Below are positions 6,402-9,733 of a stretch of 9,733 nt of DNA, piece by piece (the stretch's first letter is position 1; every line of letters starts with the position of its first letter). The position numbers and the translations under genes are program-made. Location of the stretch: NCBI GenBank assembly GCA_041581405.1, contig JBFIDI010000198.1:1-9733 (forward strand), given 5' to 3'. Origin of the DNA: CAISIP01 sp041581405. Lineage in GTDB: Bacteria; Pseudomonadota; Gammaproteobacteria; Burkholderiales; Burkholderiaceae_C. The notes under the pieces are model-generated. The model saw only the letters and a list, made by a program, of their open reading frames with translations, did no database searches and was not told the DNA's origin.

Positions 6402-7744
6402 CCGTCTCCGCCCGGCCGCTGCGCCTGTCCACGGTCGACGCCGGGTTCGAGGCGGCGTTCCGTGCGCGCCTGTTCTGGTCCAGCAGCACCGATGCCGCCA
6501 TCGAGGAACGCGTGGCGTCCATCCTGGCCGACGTGCAGCAGCGCGGTGACGCGGCGGTGCTCGAATACACCGGGCGCTTCGACGGCGTGCGCGTGGCGAA
6601 CATGGCCGAGCTCGAACTCGGCGCGCACGAGCTCGAGGCCGCCTTCGCGCAGATCCCGGCGGCACAACGCGAGGCCCTGCTGTTCGCCGCCGACCGGATC
6701 CGCAGCTACCACCAGGCGCAGAAGCAGGCCAGCGGCGAGAGCTGGAGCTACCGCGACGGCGACGGAACCCTGCTGGGGCAGAAGGTGACGCCGCTCGATC
6801 GGGTCGGCATCTACGTGCCGGGCGGCAAGGCCGCCTATCCGTCCTCGGTGCTGATGAATGCGATTCCGGCGCATGTGGCCGGCGTGCCGCAGATCGTCAT
6901 GGTCGTGCCGACACCGGCGGGCAAGGACAACACCACCGGCCTGGGCGAACGCAATCCCCTGGTACTGGCGGCCGCGCATGTGGCCGGTGTGTCGCAGGTG
7001 TTCACCATCGGGGGCGCGCAGGCCGTGGCGGCACTGGCCTATGGCACGGCCACCGTACCCCGGGTGGACAAGATCACCGGCCCCGGCAACGCCTACGTGG
7101 CGGCCGCCAAGCGCCGGGTGTTCGGCGTGGTCGGCATCGACATGATTGCCGGGCCGAGTGAGATCCTGGTGCTGGCCGACGGGTCCGCGCCACCGGACTG
7201 GGTGGCGATGGACTTGTTCAGCCAGGCCGAACACGACGAGATGGCGCAAAGCATCCTGCTGTGCCCGGACGCGGCCTACATCGATCGCGTGCAGGCCGAG
7301 ATCGACCGGCTGTTGCCGCAGATGGCGCGGCGCGACACCATCGCGGCCAGTCTGAACGGGCGCGGCGTGCTGGTGCAGACCCGCTCGATGGAGGAGGCCT
7401 GTGCGATCAGCAACCAGGTGGCGCCCGAACACCTCGAAGTCAGCAGCGACGACCCGCATCGCTGGGAGCCGCTGCTGCGCCATGCCGGTGCGATCTTCCT
7501 GGGTGCCTATACCAGCGAGAGCCTGGGTGACTACTGCGCCGGGCCCAACCACGTGTTGCCCACCGGTGCAACGGCGCGGTTCTCCAGTCCGCTGGGCGTC
7601 TACGATTTCCAGAAACGCAGCAGCCTGATCGAGGTCAGCGCCGCCGGCGCGCAGTCGCTGGGCAAGGTCGCCTCCGTGCTGGCCCGTGGCGAAGGCCTGC
7701 AGGCCCACGCGATGGCGGCCGAAATGCGGTTGAAGCAGGCATGA
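6398..7744 (+). CDS. hisD: Histidinol dehydrogenase (HisD)
   Basis: This 448-residue zinc enzyme carries out the last two steps of histidine synthesis, turning L-histidinol into L-histidine with two NAD+. Its zinc ligands are visible: Gln276 and His279 in SQAEHDE, Asp378 in SESLGDYCAGPNHV, and His437 near the end (LQAHAM). The catalytic Glu344-His345 pair lies in VAPEHLEV. These keep a constant offset of 17-18 from the E. coli positions. The region VGIYVPGGKAAYPSSVLMNA is also a family hallmark. ATG 6398 is chosen over the upstream in-frame ATG 6296, which lies inside hisG and would add a non-conserved arginine-rich leader; GGAG at 6386-6389 supports it. The stop overlaps the next gene as ATGA. 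Confidence 0.96.
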   Translation: MTVSARPLRLSTVDAGFEAAFRARLFWSSSTDAAIEERVASILADVQQRGDAAVLEYTGRFDGVRVANMAELELGAHELEAAFAQIPAAQREALLFAADRIRSYHQAQKQASGESWSYRDGDGTLLGQKVTPLDRVGIYVPGGKAAYPSSVLMNAIPAHVAGVPQIVMVVPTPAGKDNTTGLGERNPLVLAAAHVAGVSQVFTIGGAQAVAALAYGTATVPRVDKITGPGNAYVAAAKRRVFGVVGIDMIAGPSEILVLADGSAPPDWVAMDLFSQAEHDEMAQSILLCPDAAYIDRVQAEIDRLLPQMARRDTIAASLNGRGVLVQTRSMEEACAISNQVAPEHLEVSSDDPHRWEPLLRHAGAIFLGAYTSESLGDYCAGPNHVLPTGATARFSSPLGVYDFQKRSSLIEVSAAGAQSLGKVASVLARGEGLQAHAMAAEMRLKQA

Positions 7745-8130
7745 CGGCGACGAGCGGAACCTCTGGCCGGCGCGGTGTGTCGTCGCTGCGCCGGGTGCTG
7801 GCGGCCGGTGTGCTGCTGGTGCTTGCGGGCCAGGCGGGTGCGATCAGCATCCGCGAATTGCGCACGCTCGAGGCGACCGACAAGGACCAGGGCGAAGCCT
7901 ACGTGCAGTATTACCTGGTCGGCGCCATGGAGGGCGCGCTCGAAGCCCATGCGTTTGCCGTACGCGCCGGTGCCAGGCCATGGATCTGCCTCAATGGCCG
8001 GCGGCTCGAACCCCGGATGGCCAAGCCCCTGTTCGACGGGGAACTCCGGCGCAACGCCGGCCTGTACGAGGCCGACATGCCGGTGCAGCTGGTGCTGGTC
8101 AATGCCCTGGTCAACGCCTATGCGTGCTGA
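7741..8130 (+). CDS. Small exported protein of unknown role, weakly Rap1a/Tai-like
   Basis: This 129-residue protein is coupled to hisD by an ATGA overlap but is not a histidine enzyme. It has a clear signal peptide: arginines at 10-11 and 17-18, a hydrophobic core at 19-30, and an Ala-Gly-Ala cleavage site after Ala34. The mature part of about 95 residues starts ISIRELRTLEA and has exactly two cysteines, Cys83 (WICLNG) and the last residue Cys129 (NALVNAYAC), a candidate disulfide pair. The pattern YYLVGAMEGALE, then a Cys, then a paired-helix tail ending in AYxC recalls the Rap1a/Tai family (periplasmic immunity proteins of type VI effectors). That likeness is from memory and weak. No effector gene is nearby. 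Composition matches its neighbours, so it looks resident. It is real by codon pattern and context; its function is open. Confidence 0.75.
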   Translation: MTATSGTSGRRGVSSLRRVLAAGVLLVLAGQAGAISIRELRTLEATDKDQGEAYVQYYLVGAMEGALEAHAFAVRAGARPWICLNGRRLEPRMAKPLFDGELRRNAGLYEADMPVQLVLVNALVNAYAC

Positions 8131-8157
8131 TCTGCCGGTGAATCGAATGTCCCGCGT

Positions 8158-8173
8158 CCGCACGCCGGTGCGG
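8158..8173 (+). promoter_or_regulatory. Hairpin in the 60-base gap before hisC
   Basis: CCGCAC (8158-8163) and GTGCGG (8168-8173) form a perfect 6-bp stem with loop GCCG. It ends 17 bases before the hisC ATG. No T-run follows, so it is not a standard terminator. The hisC start itself has no clear Shine-Dalgarno. Any effect on hisC expression is speculative. Confidence 0.35.
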
Positions 8174-8190
8174 CGAAAACCAGCTTCAAC

Positions 8191-9303
8191 ATGACCCAGC
8201 CCGATATCCGTTTGAGCGAGCGAATCGCCCGCCATGTCCGCCAGGACGTGGCCTCCATGCATGCCTACGCGGTCCAGGATTCGACCGGGCTGCTCAAGCT
8301 CGACGCGATGGAGAACCCGCATCGTCTGTCCGGGGACTTGCAGCACGAACTCGGGCGGCGCCTGGGCGCGCTGGCCCTGAACCGGTATCCGGGTGCGCGC
8401 GTGCACGACCTGCGCCTGGCACTCAAGACCCATGCCCAGGTACCCGACGGTTTCGACCTGATGCTGGGCAACGGCTCCGACGAACTCATCTCCCTGCTGG
8501 CCATGGCCTGCGACGTGCCCGGCGCCTCGATCCTGGCTCCCGAGCCGGGTTTCGTCATGTACGCGATGAGTGCGCGCCTGCAGGGCCTGCGCTTCGTCGG
8601 CGTGCCCCTGACCGACGACTTCGAGCTCGATCCGGCGGCCATGCTGCGGGCCATCGCCGAACACCAGCCGTCCATCGTCTACCTGGCGTATCCGAACAAC
8701 CCGACCGCGAACCTGTGGGACGACGCGGCCATCGAGGCGATCGTGGAAGCCGCGCCCGGCTTCGTCGTGATCGACGAGGCCTACCAGCCCTTTGCCGGAC
8801 GCAGCTACATCGATCGCCTGCACGCGCATTCGCATGTGCTGCTGATGCGCACGATGAGCAAGTTCGGCCTCGCCGGTGTGCGCATCGGATACCTGATCGG
8901 GCCGCAGGCGCTGATTGCCGAGGTGGACAAGGTGCGCCCGCCGTACAACATCTCCGTGCTCAATGCCGAATGCGGCCTGTTCGCGCTCGAGCACAGCGAC
9001 ACCTTTGCCGCGCAGGCACGCGATATCGTGGCACAACGCGGCTGGCTGCTCGAGCAACTGGCCGCATTGCCCGGCGTGCGGGTGTATCGCAGCGACGCCA
9101 ACATGATCCTGCTGCGCCTGCCGGCTGACGCCCGGGGGGGCAGCGAAGCCGCGGCCAGGGTGTTTGCCGGCATGCGTGAGCGCGGCGTGCTGATCAAGAA
9201 CGTGTCCGGCCTGCACCCGATGTTGTCCAATTGCCTGCGCCTGACCGTCGGCCTGGCCGAGGAGAATCGGGCCATGCTGGCCGCCCTGAAGGAATGCCTA
9301 TGA
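8191..9303 (+). CDS. hisC: Histidinol-phosphate aminotransferase (HisC)
   Basis: This 370-residue PLP enzyme moves an amino group from glutamate to imidazole-acetol phosphate, giving histidinol phosphate. Class I/II aminotransferase landmarks are in order: LDAMENPH near the N-terminus, GNGSDELISLL for phosphate binding, Asn170 in YPNNPT, Asp195 and Tyr198 in VIDEAYQPF, the PLP lysine Lys224 in MSKFGLAGVRIGYL with Arg231, and the substrate carboxylate arginine Arg350 in CLRLTVG. The N-terminal type with DAMENP matches the HisC encoded in Burkholderiales his operons. ATG 8191 has only a weak upstream purine stretch (GCGAAAAC at 8173-8180). The end overlaps hisB by four bases. The frame is intact throughout. 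Confidence 0.96.
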   Translation: MTQPDIRLSERIARHVRQDVASMHAYAVQDSTGLLKLDAMENPHRLSGDLQHELGRRLGALALNRYPGARVHDLRLALKTHAQVPDGFDLMLGNGSDELISLLAMACDVPGASILAPEPGFVMYAMSARLQGLRFVGVPLTDDFELDPAAMLRAIAEHQPSIVYLAYPNNPTANLWDDAAIEAIVEAAPGFVVIDEAYQPFAGRSYIDRLHAHSHVLLMRTMSKFGLAGVRIGYLIGPQALIAEVDKVRPPYNISVLNAECGLFALEHSDTFAAQARDIVAQRGWLLEQLAALPGVRVYRSDANMILLRLPADARGGSEAAARVFAGMRERGVLIKNVSGLHPMLSNCLRLTVGLAEENRAMLAALKECL

Positions 9304-9733
9304 CGACCGACCCCAACACGACCACGGGGGCACCCCGTGCCGCCGAAGTCACCCGCAACACCGCCGAAACCCGCATCACGGTGCGGCTGGCGCTCGACGG
9401 CAGCGGCCGCTCGCAGCTGCAGACCGGTATCGGTTTCTTCGATCACATGCTCGACCAGATCGCCCGCCATGCGCTGGTGGACCTGGACATCCAGGCCGAT
9501 GGCGACCTGCACATCGATGGCCACCATACCGTCGAGGACGTCGGCATCACGCTGGGCCAGGCCGTGCACAAGGCCCTGGGCGACCGCAAGGGCATCCGAC
9601 GCTTCGGCCATGCCTACGTGCCGCTGGACGAGGCACTGAGCCGGGTCGTGATCGACTTCTCCGGTCGTCCGGGCCTGGTGATGCAGGTGCCGTTCACCAG
9701 CGGCATGATCGGTACCTTCGACAGCCAGCTGGC
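9300..9733 (+). CDS. hisB: Imidazoleglycerol-phosphate dehydratase (HisB), 3' end outside the window
   Basis: The first 144 residues of HisB are present; the usual length is near 200, so the gene runs past the right edge. HisB removes water from imidazoleglycerol phosphate to give imidazole-acetol phosphate, the HisC substrate, using a di-manganese site. Metal and active-site residues are visible: His49 in GFFDHMLDQIARH, His71, His75, His76 and Glu79 in HIDGHHTVEDVGI, and His104 with Glu111 in FGHAYVPLDEALSR. It is the dehydratase-only form: it begins directly with the dehydratase domain and has no N-terminal phosphatase domain as in E. coli HisB. The first 15 residues are a polar extension. 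ATG 9300 overlaps the hisC stop, and GAAGGA at 9288-9293 lies six bases upstream. Confidence 0.95.
   Translation, partial: MTTDPNTTTGAPRAAEVTRNTAETRITVRLALDGSGRSQLQTGIGFFDHMLDQIARHALVDLDIQADGDLHIDGHHTVEDVGITLGQAVHKALGDRKGIRRFGHAYVPLDEALSRVVIDFSGRPGLVMQVPFTSGMIGTFDSQL

Noticed and set aside
6332..7708. 458-codon open frame on the minus strand opposite hisD
   Set aside because: It mirrors the codon structure of hisD; no domain or start signal is seen.
7600..9216. 538-codon open frame on the minus strand
   Set aside because: It is antisense to hisD, the small exported gene and hisC, all of which have intact family motifs. Long antisense frames are expected at this GC content, and its sequence is His/Gln/Arg-rich with no domain.

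Overview
The window is a GC-rich stretch with dense, co-oriented genes, all on the + strand. The gene order mlaD-mlaA-mlaC-mlaB, ABC ATPase-permease, bolA-like, murA, hisG-hisD-(small gene)-hisC-hisB is the layout I know from Burkholderiales (Betaproteobacteria). An mlaA gene inside the mla operon and a short-form HisG both fit that order. Genus cannot be fixed; the HisB and HisC sequences look like the Comamonadaceae/Alcaligenaceae side.

Layout. Bases 1-357 are the 3' end of mlaD. Then come mlaA (354-1100), mlaC (1218-1856) and mlaB (2117-2386), the parts of the Mla system for phospholipid transport between the outer and inner membranes. An unusual 260-base gap between mlaC and mlaB is full of perfect and near-perfect dyads. 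An ABC-2 type exporter pair (2414-4160) follows, possibly with its own promoter. Next is a BolA/IbaG-type gene (4174-4413) that overlaps murA (4406-5674), the first committed step of peptidoglycan synthesis. From 5686 to the window end the histidine operon runs hisG, hisD, a small exported protein of unknown role, hisC, and hisB (cut by the window edge).

How it works together. The first half concerns the cell envelope (lipid asymmetry, export, murein). The second half is histidine biosynthesis. Many junctions are 4-base ATGA overlaps or short overlaps, which implies one or a few long transcripts with translational coupling.

Most of the window is ordinary housekeeping sequence, and I do not see a new defence, mobile or RNA-guided system. 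The points worth a second look are: the dyad-rich mlaC-mlaB spacer; a 20-codon ORF with a consensus Shine-Dalgarno that exactly bridges hisG and hisD and contains two hairpins; the small secreted two-cysteine protein inside the his operon; and a possible near-leaderless promoter before the ABC exporter.
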